This document shows positions 10,965 to 20,656 of a DNA stretch of 64,000 bases, in pieces. The first letter of the stretch is position 1, and the number at the start of each line of letters is the position of its first letter. Origin of the DNA: Gracilaria gracilis (lineage: Eukaryota; Rhodophyta; Florideophyceae; Gracilariales; Gracilariaceae); contig JARGSG010000189.1 of NCBI GenBank assembly GCA_030374805.1, positions 1,798,001 through 1,862,000 on the forward strand. Direction: 5' to 3'. The position numbers were made by a program, and so were the translations under genes. The notes beneath the pieces are model-generated. The model was given only the letters and a program-made list of their open reading frames with translations, had not been told where the DNA came from and made no database searches.

Positions 10965-11255
10965 AGCGGTGGTGAAGGATAGCAATGAGGCAGCTGTAGA
11001 AGGAGACGAGCGGAGGCAAATACACGAGGTTGTCGCAAGTTGGGAGACGGTATGCACTTGGGTTCATCAGGGTCGTGTTTAATGCACTTCAAAAGTGCAC
11101 TGAAGCACTTGTACGTGCGCCAAGAATAAGTGCACAACTGTGCGTTTCAATCAACCTGTACTCGGACCTGAACCACTCATTTGCCTTCGGTTCTTAGCGC
11201 TTATTGGTCTTCCCTTAAGTCTATCGTTGTGGACATAAGAATTTTTAGGGTCAAA

Positions 11256-11316
11256 AGGGTCAACCCTTTTGAGCCGAACAGCTTATCTCTATTATAATAG
11301 CGTTAAGATAAAAATG
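11256..11316 (+). repeat. dispersed repeat with TTATCTCTANTATANTAG palindrome
   Basis: CAACCCTTTTGAGCCGAA followed by CTTATCTCTATTATAATAG matches, in reverse complement, the segment at 24110-24176. A third palindrome core without the left part lies at 11373-11397. The core is close to self-complementary. Confidence 0.65.
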
Positions 11317-11372
11317 TGATCGGGTAAGGAAGGGAACATATGGTTGTCAGGGCGCCACTTGTTCTGTTCTGT

Positions 11373-11397
11373 TATCTCTACTATAGTAGCGATAAGC
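11373..11397 (+). repeat. palindromic core, TTATCTCTACTATAGTAGCGATAA
   Basis: This is a near-perfect palindrome of the same family as 11282-11312 and 24114-24142. The surrounding sequence differs, so the core itself may be the conserved unit. Confidence 0.6.
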
Positions 11398-11606
11398 GCT
11401 TGAGTCCTTTTTGGACGTCACTTGATTTGAAATCCAGTGAAGCCAATGAAAAGGCTTCTTATGGCACGCTTCTGTGTCGAGATCAAACGACTCTCCATTT
11501 GCATGCGTAGGACTCTAATCTTTTGTACATGCCCACATTCGTTGTATGCCGAGCGACACTACCACACAGGGCATTTTGCAGAACACCCTAATGCCCGCCA
11601 AATCAT

Positions 11607-13679
11607 GTGGACATACATCTTGTTCTCCGACGCCAATATATTCTATGGACAAGTATGGACAATTCCAGCAACCACATGAAAACTGTCTCTATCAAAAACC
11701 ACAATGTATCAGTGAACGACATAGATTGCAACTTTACCACAGCAAAAGAGCTCTGCTGGGAAGCCGGTGACGAAGAGGAATTTGTTATTAATGCATTCGG
11801 CAAAGCTCAACAACAAATTCTCTGCAACACAGTCCCTTATTGCGCGCAATGGCGTAAAAAATCGACTTTTCCTTGGCATGTCTCAGCTGATTCTACATGC
11901 ATACTCTCACAAACAGGAGCTTGGTTTGTTCACTTTATTTTTGAATGAGTCATATCTAAAATTTGTGCGTGATTCGACCAGTAAGGAGCTCATCCAACGC
12001 GACAAAACATCAAAGCCATTGAGAATGGACAAATTACAGGCGTATCTAGGACTTGAATTAACCACTTCAGTGCACCGCCTAAACCGTTTACGAGATTACT
12101 GGTCAACTTCCGAACTTCTAGAAATTTCGTTCTCCAAGGAAACAATGCGGCGTGATACCTTTCTAAACAGCTGGGCTGCAATTAGAATCTACGCCTATTA
12201 CGAACCAGATACTGCAGTCGGAGACCTATTGTGGCATGGTCGTCAACTTCTTGAACATTTTTCACGAAATGCCGCGACGGTGGCTATTCCTGTTAGAGTG
12301 AGCTCTCTGGACGAAAATACCATCAGATGTGAGGGATGTACAGTTGCTCGATCATACATGAAATCTAAACCGATCAAATTTGGAATCCGGTTCTACGCAG
12401 TCGTGATTTTGTCACATGCGTACCTTCATAGCCTACAAGACAATGGTTCGGGAAACAACACAGGTCACACTCCTGTGCAGCGATACACTAATGTTTTTCG
12501 AAACCTTCGAGGTGCTGTAGAGCGTAAAATTGATGAAAGTTTGGTGCCAAAGTCAAATTCATCCGCTCTCTGGTGTGCACAGATGGTGCATCAAACCCAG
12601 CTGCACACCACCCCCAATATTGGTTGATTAATGGTAATGGACAATTTCTACCCACGTCATGTACTGGCTCGCCAACTGCACTCTCTAAGTGATGGAGAGT
12701 GTAAAGTGCTCGCCACAGTACGGTTTACTAATGTCAATGATGTCAACCGTGCAGCATTGAAAGAGGCTATTGAGAGCCTTACACATGCTAAACGTAGAGA
12801 TTGGCGCTTATTTCAAGTGTACCACAAAGTTCCAGATTGAACCGCCCCGCAGGTTGCCGAAAAGACCGGTTTTGTCGTGTTCAAGGATCGCTCTGTGGTG
12901 CCCTTCTACACGAACGATCTTGCAGACACACCAACGTGTCGCATTCACAGCCCCGACGAGCATGCAACTATGTGCGTGCAAGGTCTCGCGCCTTTGCAAC
13001 GCTGGATTGCCAACGAGACTGTGCAGCGCAAAACACTACAAATTTCCTCCATAATTGTAGCATATAACCTTTTTATTAATGCAGTCGATCGATTCGACCA
13101 GTTTCGGTCCACCAGTGCGACAATGAGGAAAGAGAGGCGAGTCTCCATGAGTCTCCTTACATTTATTCTTGGCGCAAGCCCCATAAATGTCCATGCCCTT
13201 CTACACGCCATCACCAGGCCCGGAGACGCCATAGTTGATGTTGGTCTAATGAAGTGCCGAATCATTCACCAGCTTGTGGCGGATCACGCAAAATACCAGC
13301 AGCAACGAGCTTCGCTTTCTACTGTTATTGCAGCAAGCAACGAAGATACTTGCAGAGGTGTGGGGAGTACAGTAACAGAAGCAATCCACATTTTGTTAGA
13401 GACCGATAATAAGAAAAGTGTTCGGTGTGTGTTGTGTAACACGCTTTCGGAAAGCGAGGGAGGTGGTAAACGACTTACTCTTGTTCCGAATGTAGGCGGG
13501 GATTTCATGTGAACTGCTTTTCCTTTTACCATAACCCAAATGTCTTCCGGGGCACACGTCCGGACATATACAGTGCCGTTGCTACTGCCAAATCACGCCT
13601 CTCGTCCAAGGCTCATCGCAACAGGCCCAATAAAGCAACACCGACACTTGGAACTGTCAAAGTGTTGCACAAGAAATAA
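11607..13679 (+). pseudogene. piggyBac-like transposase, copy B, core nearly whole
   Basis: The core is in one frame from 11767. Blocks are SKPLRMDKLQAYLGLELTTS (about 12014), the first Asp in SSLDENT (12310-12312), MKSKPIKFGIRFYAVV (about 12358), the second Asp in MVMDNFY (12640-12642), VVPFYTNDLADTP (about 12895) and the third Asp in NAVDRFDQFRS (13087-13089). In-frame TGA codons at 12625-12627 and 12838-12840 interrupt it; at the first, copy A has an Arg codon, so a CGA-to-TGA transition is likely. The N-terminal part lies in another frame (11607-11948). Near 13470 the frame changes, and the Cys/His tail (YSCSECRRGFHVNCFSFYH) runs to the TAA at 13677-13679. The three catalytic Asp codons are intact. 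The element is inactive as it stands. Confidence 0.82.
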
Positions 13680-13681
13680 AG

Positions 13682-14125
13682 TTATTCGTCTTTTAACCCC
13701 ATATAGGCCCCAGCTTCGTCCGGCCAAATATGTCGAATGCCTTCAAGAACGCATCTTGGTAACTGCACACTCCTTCCTCTTCCCAGAACTCCATGCCGCT
13801 CGAAGGTGTACGCCCTGTAACCCATCTTTCGAGCTTCATTGTTACGCGCGGTAGGCTGGGCATTGAAAGGACACTCGGTTGTGATTTTCTCTACGACAGG
13901 AGGTCCATATTGCATCCGATATCAAGGCGTGTCTCCACTACTATGACAAGCAACATCCTCATAATGCACAGTGGCAACCGGGATGTCAGTACTGATAGTC
14001 TTCTGCTTGACTCCGGTTTGGACGTCCTCCTGCTCACGCATCCTGGGACATATATGCGCAATCTCTCGCAACGATAGTTTGCAGTCGCTGCTTTCATCCA
14101 GTTCGGAAGCTGTTTCCTTCTGCAT
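13682..14125 (-). pseudogene. piggyBac companion (P2X7-ballast-like), copy B, broken
   Basis: The C-terminal part (13682-13915) keeps KMGYRAYTFERHGVLGRGR, LPRCVLEGIRHIWPDE and GAYMGLKDE, parallel to copy A. The N-terminal part (13922-14125) lies in another frame and ends in a degraded cysteine motif (CHSSGDTP against CRHCGGTP in copy A), so at least one frame change separates the two near 13.92 kb. Two diverged copies conserving the same C-terminal motifs suggest past selection on the protein rather than chance reading. Confidence 0.6.
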
Positions 14126-14130
14126 CTTTT

Positions 14131-14550
14131 TCTATTTGAGAACTGGCAGCCGCTACCCTTAAATTTTCAAACCCGCAAAGACGGTACAATGTAAGACAAA
14201 AATGACGCGCGCAGCACAGCCAAAGTATGGCGTTATTGGGCGAGGCACCAACGGATCTTGGCTGCGAATAGACGAAGCAGCAGCAGAATTTTTGGGGTAA
14301 AAGAAAAATAGAGGTATAGCTTCCGTGAGAAAGTTACCAAAGTAGAAGCAAAGAGAAATGCAAGGGTCTGAAACCACGTACATTCTGAGTGAATAGGTCC
14401 CGGGAACCAGCAGCAGCACGGCAATCCAGCAGAATGGCTGGGCGGAAATAGAGTAAATACGTAGGAAAGGCGGGCAACTCGACAGAAGGAAAAGGCAGTT
14501 AAGGCTAAATGAAAAGAGGAAACATGAGCGCGTTACAAGGTAAAAGGGTG
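14131..14550. other. no gene seen
   Basis: Left flank of the 14.55-23.11 kb element. Short minus-frame ORFs here look random. Confidence 0.3.
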
Positions 14551-14578
14551 CGTCGGTGTTCTCGGAATGCTAGTTTCG
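14551..14578 (+). repeat. left terminal inverted repeat
   Basis: Begins CGTCGGTGTTCTCGGAATGC and is followed by CTAGAT, CTAGTT, an inverted AACTAG and another CTAGTT up to about 14645. Pairs with 23084-23111. Confidence 0.7.
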
Positions 14579-14820
14579 TATGCTAGATCGCTAGTTACGA
14601 AAATAAAAGTCCGAAAAAACTAGCAATTTCGCTGATTGCGCTAGTTGGCAAGGCAATAAAAATATTTTTTGGAAATCGCATTTTCACGTGCCGCAGTTTG
14701 AACTCCATTTTTTGAAGTTGTATGCTACTTTGCAGTTCGTGCGCCAATTCCCATTACCTCAGATTCGTCGCAGTGGTCAAAATCTCTCTAAAAATTTACT
14801 CTGAGGTCACCAGCGCTGGT

Positions 14821-15745
14821 TTATTCCAACTCGGCATTCGGATCCTGAGTCTCAGTTTCCCTAAACTTGAACTTAAAGAAGTCCAATGGACAACTCTCCC
14901 TATTCTGGTACACCCTCTTAGCCCCAAAGCGGCTTCCAACCCCTCCCAGCCTCTTCTTCCCCTGCTCCTCCAATATACGCTCCACCGTCCTCGTAGCCGC
15001 CGCTGCACTCCCGAACCCCACCAACGGCGCCCCACCCGGCAGGTGCGGCGGCACAAACACCTTCCCATCCTCGTCCACCATCATCCCACCCTTCCTCCTC
15101 TTCTTCAGTCGACTCCCCTTACCTTCTCCTCCCTCCTCTTTTCCCCCCCTCTCCCTCACACGCCCCCGCCCACCCCGAGAACCAGGCGTCACCGGCCACC
15201 CTTTACCTGGTCCCTCTCCCACCCCTACTCCCCCTCCCCTCACCATTTCCTTAAAATCCAACATCAATTTGCCCGCCTTCTTCACCTATCCCACTTGCTC
15301 CTCCAACACTTCAACCCTACCCTTCAGCCCCATGTTCTCCTCCACAGCCTCCCTAGCTCCCTCCCCACGCACTCCAACATCCCATTCACATGTCCTCCAG
15401 CCCCACCCCAGTCAACTTCATCCTCTTCCGAATCGTCGGAATCAATTCCATTGGCAAACCAACCTCAGACACAGTCAGCACCACCCCTCCCATTTCTGCC
15501 ACCATCCCCGACAGCATGTCTTCCAAACTCTCCTTCAAACTCCCCCCAAGCTTCCCCACCCGTTCCTCCATCTCTCCCATAAACCTTCTCTCCGGTCCTC
15601 CTCCTCCATCCCCATTTCAAACCCTCTGCCTCACACAAACCCCCCTTCAGTACCCCCTTTTTCTTTCCGCGGCGGCGTCTCTGGCACTTCCGTGCTATGC
15701 AGCAGAGCCATTAGCTCCTCGTCACCAACGTATCCATTCGACATC
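14821..15745 (-). pseudogene. unknown coiled-coil protein gene, broken
   Basis: The best minus-strand reading starts near 15745 (MSNGYVGDEELMALL). It contains two amphipathic helical stretches (EERVGKLGGSLKESLEDML and ENMGLKGRVEVLEEQVG), a glycine/lysine/arginine-rich middle and a C-terminal stretch VFVPPHLPGGAPLVGFG. The reading is spread over more than one frame, with roughly three breaks. The long Pro/Ser-rich plus-strand ORFs (14722-15582, 14867-15775) are its antisense. I do not recognise a family. Confidence 0.4.
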
Positions 15746-15779
15746 CCGAGAAAAGACGGGTCCTGCGATAAATGACTTG

Positions 15780-16259
15780 AACAGACCTGAGCGACTCACA
15801 ACAACTCTCGTCCTTCCCAACCCTGATCACAGCCATTATACTCGTGGCCACACACCTCTCTACCCCGCAGGCCTATTTGTATCACAATTTTCTATACCTC
15901 AATTTCCCGCCAATCCCTAAAAACTCCATTTTCCCCGGACATTTCTATATTTTCGTTTTTTCCTTTCAGTACCATCTTACAAAAGCCCTCCATAGCGCCC
16001 GTTTCTTAACTCCTTACCATAACATCTTCCCCTTTATACTTCATTTCGATACATATCTTTTCATAAACACATTCATCAGTCCTAATCCCTTGATACCCAC
16101 CTACCTCATTCTTTCAACTACTTAGTCATAAAAATTATCTTTTCCTTTGAAACCACTTTATCGATATATACATGGGTGACGTCGTTCTCTACTTAAGCCT
16201 CTCCCCCTTCTTCTCCTGAAGCACAATATCTCCTGACAGTATCAAACAAATTCGACATA
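15780..16259. other. spacer, probable promoter of the reductase remnant
   Basis: AT-rich and pyrimidine-rich plus strand with no coding trace. Confidence 0.3.
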
Positions 16260-17090
16260 ATGAGCTCGCCTTACTCTTCTCATCGTTTCTCCCACACCCC
16301 AGCTATCGTTGTATGGGGAGGCCGCATTGGCTCCATGCGTTACGACCACGGAACTCTTCAAAATACCATTCTTTCACTCCAAGATTTTGTAGCCGTACAC
16401 AGCATTCCGAAAGGTCCCATTTTCTTCTACGGCAGGACCAACTTGTTGGAAACCGTAATTCGCTTATGCCCTACATCTCGTAGACAAGACTTGGTCTTCA
16501 TTCAGAACGGCCACATTCTTCCCATTCTCTCAAAACATGGTCTTCATCACCATACGAGCAGTTCTTAACATCGCCGTACCCACTATCGGCGCACCTCCAC
16601 AGGATGGCGTCACCCCTCTTACTCCCAACGGCCTCACAACTGTCACCGGAAAACGGGCTTTTGCACTAGCACAGCGCTTTTTTAACGCAGATCTCACTTG
16701 CAATATCGTTGACGAAGAGCCTTTTCTAAATCATACTACGAAAAGCTCGTTTGGATCTCTTCATTTAACCTAGTTGGTTTCTCCCACGACCTCATTACCA
16801 TGCATGACGTGGCCACCCACTACAATACCATAGTCTCAACGATAATGAAGGAACTCCTGGGGATAGTCTCCTCCAAGACAGGTATCTCCTACAATATCCC
16901 CTCCACAGTGCAATCCCTCCTGGCCTACGGAAGCACTCTTACCTTCTTCCCGGCCTCATTCTCTGAGTACGAATTCAGAAATGCTTACTTCTACCTTTCC
17001 TCCGAGGATACCACGAGAGTGGGGTTGCCTGACCCTGCCCCTTTTTACACCAAGTATGTCAATGTCCTTAGAAATGAAATTCTCTTTTAG
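16260..17090 (+). pseudogene. ketopantoate-reductase-like NAD(P)-binding protein, frameshifted host-type gene
   Basis: The N-terminus reads AIVVWGGRIGSMRY, a Rossmann GxxG-type nucleotide-binding turn. Next comes PIFFYGRTNLLETVI with SRRQDLVFIQNG, then DGVTPLTPNGLTTVTGK, EKLVWISSFNLVG and ASFSEYEFRNAYFY. These match, in order, a plant, algal and cyanobacterial family of uncharacterised ketopantoate-reductase-like proteins (patterns such as TRNDDLDAV, RRKDLVFxQNG, EKLIWI and KEFEWRN). The reading moves frame near 16.54 kb and again near 16.74 kb and is otherwise unbroken to the TAG at 17090, so full length (about 275 residues) is nearly kept. Reaction and substrate of the family are unknown to me. 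Its place inside a TIR-bounded element suggests a captured host gene. Very small introns are an alternative to frameshifts. Confidence 0.65.
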
Positions 17091-17292
17091 TACCAGTACA
17101 TCTTTGCTCTCTTCTTGTAAAAAAATATCTTCGCACAATACTCTCTCTCCTTATCCCACGTTTTATAACTCATTTTCTTTCTTCAACAATTCTTTTACGC
17201 TCACATCACATCAAAACCTTCGTTCATTTATCATTACTAGTGAAGTCACCTCACTCTCACACACAGAACACTACACGCCCTACATGTTATAT

Positions 17293-17760
17293 CTAGTCCT
17301 CCTCATAATCCATTATCATCGGTCCCTCCTCGTAGTCACCATCCGTGTTATCAGCCTTATTGCCTTGTGCCTCGTCATCTTCCTCTTCATAATCCTCTTC
17401 TCCAACTTCCTCTTCCTCCATTTCCAAGTTGCTCACAGAACTTTCCTCCTCGTCCAGCTGGTCGTTCGGGTCTTCCCCGAGCCCAAATTTCTCATCTAAG
17501 AATTTGTGCCGAAAAGCAGGCTGCCTGTGCACCGCATCAGGGAGCTTGTATCCTTTGGGCACAAAGTATATGTGATACCGTAGACAATTCTCCTTCACTA
17601 GCGCATCCATGTACCCAGCCCCGGCATGAAACACATCTCCCCTTCCAATAAACATGGAGTACGGTGGAACCCTGAACTCCTTCACAACCATCGTACGAGA
17701 CAGCCTCTTCCAACTCTTGTCATCCGTCACATACATAGTATGTGACCTCTCACATACCAT
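17293..17760 (-). CDS. cupin/2OG-dioxygenase-like hypothetical protein
   Basis: A 155-residue ORF from the ATG at 17760; reading is open upstream to about 17826 (ILYDGLPGELFYDM precedes it), so the true start is unclear. The sequence RVPPYSMFIGRGDVFHAGAG followed by CLRYHIYFVP resembles the metal-binding strand-turn-strand (RGD..HAG) of cupin or 2-oxoglutarate-oxygenase-like double-stranded beta-helix proteins. A second metal-ligand segment is not evident and may lie in the missing upstream part. The C-terminal 55 residues are a long Glu/Asp tail (MEEEEVGEEDYEEEDDE). Family and function are not assigned. It lies convergent with the reductase remnant inside the 14.55-23.11 kb element. Confidence 0.45.
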   Translation of the reverse strand: MVCERSHTMYVTDDKSWKRLSRTMVVKEFRVPPYSMFIGRGDVFHAGAGYMDALVKENCLRYHIYFVPKGYKLPDAVHRQPAFRHKFLDEKFGLGEDPNDQLDEEESSVSNLEMEEEEVGEEDYEEEDDEAQGNKADNTDGDYEEGPMIMDYEED

Positions 17761-17826
17761 ATCATAAAAGAGCTCCCCCGGGAGGCCATCATAAAGAATC
17801 CCGGAATCTCCCCGTTGTTCTTCTCC

Positions 17827-18212
17827 TTATTCGTCCATTTTTGACGCCTCGCTGTTCCCCTTCGATCGTGCTGACTCCCGCCTTCTTTTATAATTCAGAG
17901 GCGCCATGTTGGATACAAAGGGATCAAACAATTCGAAACGTGGGTTACGACCGTCGAGAATGCTCGCGAGAACGTATAATGGACGTACACTTCTCAATCA
18001 CGTTCGTGACCTTCACTTTTTGACCGAACAATGCGCCAGTTCAATATAGGTTTGAACTCAAGTGGTTTCGTATTTCACGTTTTATAATTCACTATCGCTT
18101 TATTTAGAAAGTTCAATGATCGTCATAACTACTACGTACGTGTAGCTTTAGAATAAAGGCACCCAATTTTGAAGGAAAAGAGAATTGAATTGCGTCCGTT
18201 AAGTTGGCGCAA
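17827..18212. other. no gene seen
   Basis: AT-rich spacer between the cupin-like ORF and the palindrome array. Confidence 0.3.
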
Positions 18213-18498
18213 GGACAGCCGACCGGGGTGGAGTGGCGCTTCATCAGTGCCCTGATGAAGCGCCACTCCAACCTTGACCGCTGTTTACGGCGCATGGGCC
18301 CTAAAAATTTATTTTTTCGGACAGCGGTCCGGGGTGGGGTGGCGCTTCATCAGGGCACTGATGAAGGGCCACCCCGCCCTTGACCGCTGTCCACGGCGCA
18401 TGGGCCCTAAAAAATTATTTTTTCGGGCAGCGGTCCGGGGTGGAGTGGCGCTTCATCAGTGCCCTGATGAAGCGCCACTCCACCCCGGACCGCTGTCC
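18213..18498 (+). repeat. three tandem 74-bp palindromes with 106-bp period
   Basis: Units at about 18213-18288, 18319-18392 and 18425-18498. Each folds on itself around a 4-nt loop. The third has perfect 32-bp arms (CAGCGGTCCGGGGTGGAGTG, continuing GGCGCTTCATCAG) around TGCC. The roughly 32-bp links between units also repeat (ACGGCGCATGGGCCCTAAAA). Confidence 0.9.
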
Positions 18499-18585
18499 AT
18501 GCGTCATGGCCGATGAAGCTGGACGACACCTCGGACGGCGGTCCACGTGCCGTGGCCGATGAAGCTGGAGGGCACTACGGACCCC
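18499..18585 (+). repeat. 44-bp tandem duplication beside the palindromes
   Basis: Two units sharing TGGCCGATGAAGCTGGA, ending in GGTCC or GACCC. They may derive from a broken palindrome unit. Confidence 0.6.
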
Positions 18586-18819
18586 CATTGTTCTGGTAGA
18601 AGATGAATTCTATATCAGGAACTTTACATGCCATAAAGCTAAATATGATAGTTCTACGGACTACCCCGTTTAATCTCTAGTCGTTTTCTATCTCAATTTC
18701 CAAGGTACTAACGGATTAGTTACATGGTTACACAATGGTACTACCATGTATAGCATAAAATCCCGTACCAGTTTTTAAGCAACATAGAAATACTTATTAT
18801 TATCCCGGCCAGGGTGTTT

Positions 18820-18985
18820 GGGTAGCTGAACGAGGTCGACCAGCGCTTCATCAAGGCATCGATGGGGCCCGACTTCACTTTGACTGCTGTCCACGGCGCG
18901 TAGATGACGGGCTGGACAGAAATGAGGTTTCAACAGTGCATCGATGAAGTGCCGCTCGAGCTTGGTTCCTTTCCAGCGGCTCATC
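18820..18985 (+). repeat. two degenerate palindrome copies
   Basis: GCGCTTCATCAAGGCATCGATG with TTGACTGCTGTCCACGGCGC, then GGACAGAAATGAGG...ATCGATGAAGTGCCGCTC. Both are recognisable as the 74-bp family with arm mismatches. Confidence 0.6.
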
Positions 18986-19161
18986 CACAACTGCAAAGGC
19001 TGCCACGCAGATTCTCATAGACGACAACGAAAAGCAGTTGTACGCCCGCGCCACTCGAAAGGTGCTACACATGCGGGGCATAGTAGCAGTACCATGCGCG
19101 CCCCGGATGCAGTGTTGTAGGACCGACTGGGTCTGCAATGCAAAAAAAATTGTAATGTTTT

Positions 19162-19235
19162 GGACAGCGGTCCGATGTACAGTGGCGCTTCATCAAGGCC
19201 CTGATGAAGCGCCACTCCACCCCGGACCGCTGTCC
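19162..19235 (+). repeat. 74-bp palindrome, well preserved
   Basis: Starts GGACAGCGGTCC and ends GGACCGCTGTCC with GGCGCTTCATCA and TGATGAAGCGCC in the arms; the loop differs slightly from the tandem copies. Confidence 0.85.
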
Positions 19236-19452
19236 GGCCCACTGTGTAGACCGCGGTCATGGACGAGTTTCGAGGGATTCCAGGCACTCCAGAAACGTTT
19301 ATTGGCACTAGTTGAAGTGCATATGCAAGGACGTACGCCAAACAAAACAGGCCGAAATAGAACAGATGTTTTCACATTTCACAATTAGCATTCAAGGCCA
19401 GTACATCGCGGATCTCAATGCAGCTTAGATTCGACACCAAATGCGTGTGTGA

Positions 19453-19637
19453 AGCGGAGCATAATTGTGTACCTCTTCATCAGTGCAACGATGAAGTACC
19501 GCTCTACCTCGGTTCGCTGTCCAGTGGCGCAGACCTCCAAAAACTACCAATTCTATTTGCACATGAACAGCGGACCGGAGTGGTATAGCGCTTCATCGGT
19601 GTACCTATGAAGCGCAACTCCACTTTGGTCCGCTGTC
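19453..19637 (+). repeat. two further palindrome copies, diverged
   Basis: About 19453-19522 (CTCTTCATCAGTGCAACGATGAAG core) and 19565-19637 (AGCGCTTCATCGGTGTACC with ATGAAGCGC and TGGTCCGCTGTC). Confidence 0.75.
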
Positions 19638-19639
19638 AA

Positions 19640-20655
19640 ACCTTCCAGTCGGCTTTCTTATTTCTATGGTTGGAGAATCTGGTCAGCTTTGCGCTCCATT
19701 AAAAGAAGCGATGACACGCAAGACTAGCCACACGATTAAGGTGTTTCGGGTCTATTGGAAGGACTTTGAGGTCCCTGCAGCCTAATTTGATAACAATGGA
19801 AATCCTATGAATCAAAATGGGACCCCATGCAAATTCGAGAACCTGGTCTGTAGCTTTGGGTTTCCATACTTCATAAAACACTTTTTGTGTTCATTACACA
19901 TCCCAGGTTGTTCTTTACTTATTGTACACCATCCCATGATATTAGATAGAATCTCAGTGTTCTTTTGGGTAGCAATGGAGTGTGAATAGAGTAATAATAT
20001 TGTCCCGCAATTAAGCTAACATGTCATTTCTGGCAGCCCTTTGCTATAGATAGTACACGTATTGATAGCGTGAGATATATATATAGATTAAGCGCCAGTC
20101 CACCCCGGTCCACTGTCGGCTCCTCGTGGCAAGCCAAAAACATTTACCTATTTGGCCTGGACAGCATACTAGGGTGGGGTTAAGCTTAATTGGGACCCCG
20201 ATGTATCGCCATTGCACCCCGCTCCACTGTACAGAAAGCATTCACTTCCGTACCTTGTGAAAATGTATACGTGTATGGAGGGCCTCTGGCCACGTTACGT
20301 GGTACACGTCTCTAATGTTTTGTAGCTCGTACTTAAGCACTCCTGCCCTTCCGCGGAATTTCACGGTAAGCGGAACGCTCCTTACCACCACGTTACGGTT
20401 TCACGGGATATGTTCTTTTTCTGCCACAGCAAGCGCGTGGGTCTTTTGCTCGTTACAGAACATGAATATATCTCTGCGCACCGTATGGTTGAGGTGGACT
20501 ATCCGTACTTGTCCTGTTGACCGGACGGAGTACCACACGAGGTACGTTCGAAGATCTTGGTCTTTCTTTCCCAGTTATGTTAACTAGGGCACTTTGTGTG
20601 ATTTCGATGCTAGTGAGTACTCATTGAGCGGTAGTGAAAGGTTTGTGAAACTGAA
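19640..20655. other. no gene; two partial palindromes
   Basis: A half copy lies at 20085-20117 (GCGCCAGTCCACCCCGGTCC) and a degenerate copy at 20158-20234 (GGACAGCATACTAGGGTGGG through CACCCCGCTCCACTGTAC). No coding trace otherwise. Confidence 0.55.
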
Positions 20656-20656
20656 A

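Larger units (their letters stand above)
8517..11060 (+). mobile_element. piggyBac-type DNA transposon, copy A (ends not resolved)
   Basis: The block holds a piggyBac-like transposase on plus and a P2X7-ballast-like companion gene on minus, tail to tail with 2 bp between stops (10521/10524). Copy B (11.43-14.13 kb) repeats this layout in the same orientation but is clearly diverged at the DNA level. Terminal inverted repeats and paired TTAA sites could not be fixed by eye, so the limits are those of the coding traces. Copy A has the better preserved companion; copy B has the better preserved transposase core. Confidence 0.7.
11061..11430. other. spacer between piggyBac copies A and B
   Basis: No gene is seen. 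The stretch holds an AAGTGCAC inverted pair (about 11085-11145), a TTAA at 11215-11218 and two copies of a palindromic motif described separately. It probably contains the right end of copy A and the left end of copy B. Confidence 0.4.
11431..14130 (+). mobile_element. piggyBac-type DNA transposon, copy B (ends not resolved)
   Basis: Same architecture as copy A: transposase on plus ending with TAA at 13677-13679 and companion on minus whose stop begins at 13682, again 2 bp apart. An AATAAA-like string overlaps the junction and could serve as a polyadenylation signal for the plus gene, with TTTATT for the minus gene. The limits are those of coding traces; no inverted repeats were found by eye. 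Confidence 0.7.

Noticed and set aside
8217-11218. TTAA at 8217 and TTAA at 11215 as the two ends of piggyBac copy A
   Set aside because: The sequences just inside do not form an inverted repeat; TTAA is too common to be proof.
14722-15775. Plus-strand Pro/Ser-rich ORFs of up to 302 codons
   Set aside because: They are antisense to a minus-strand reading with coiled-coil character; the composition comes from G-rich minus-strand codons.
18213-18498. CRISPR-like repeat array
   Set aside because: Each unit is itself a full palindrome, the links between units repeat too, and the setting is eukaryotic; there are no unique spacers.
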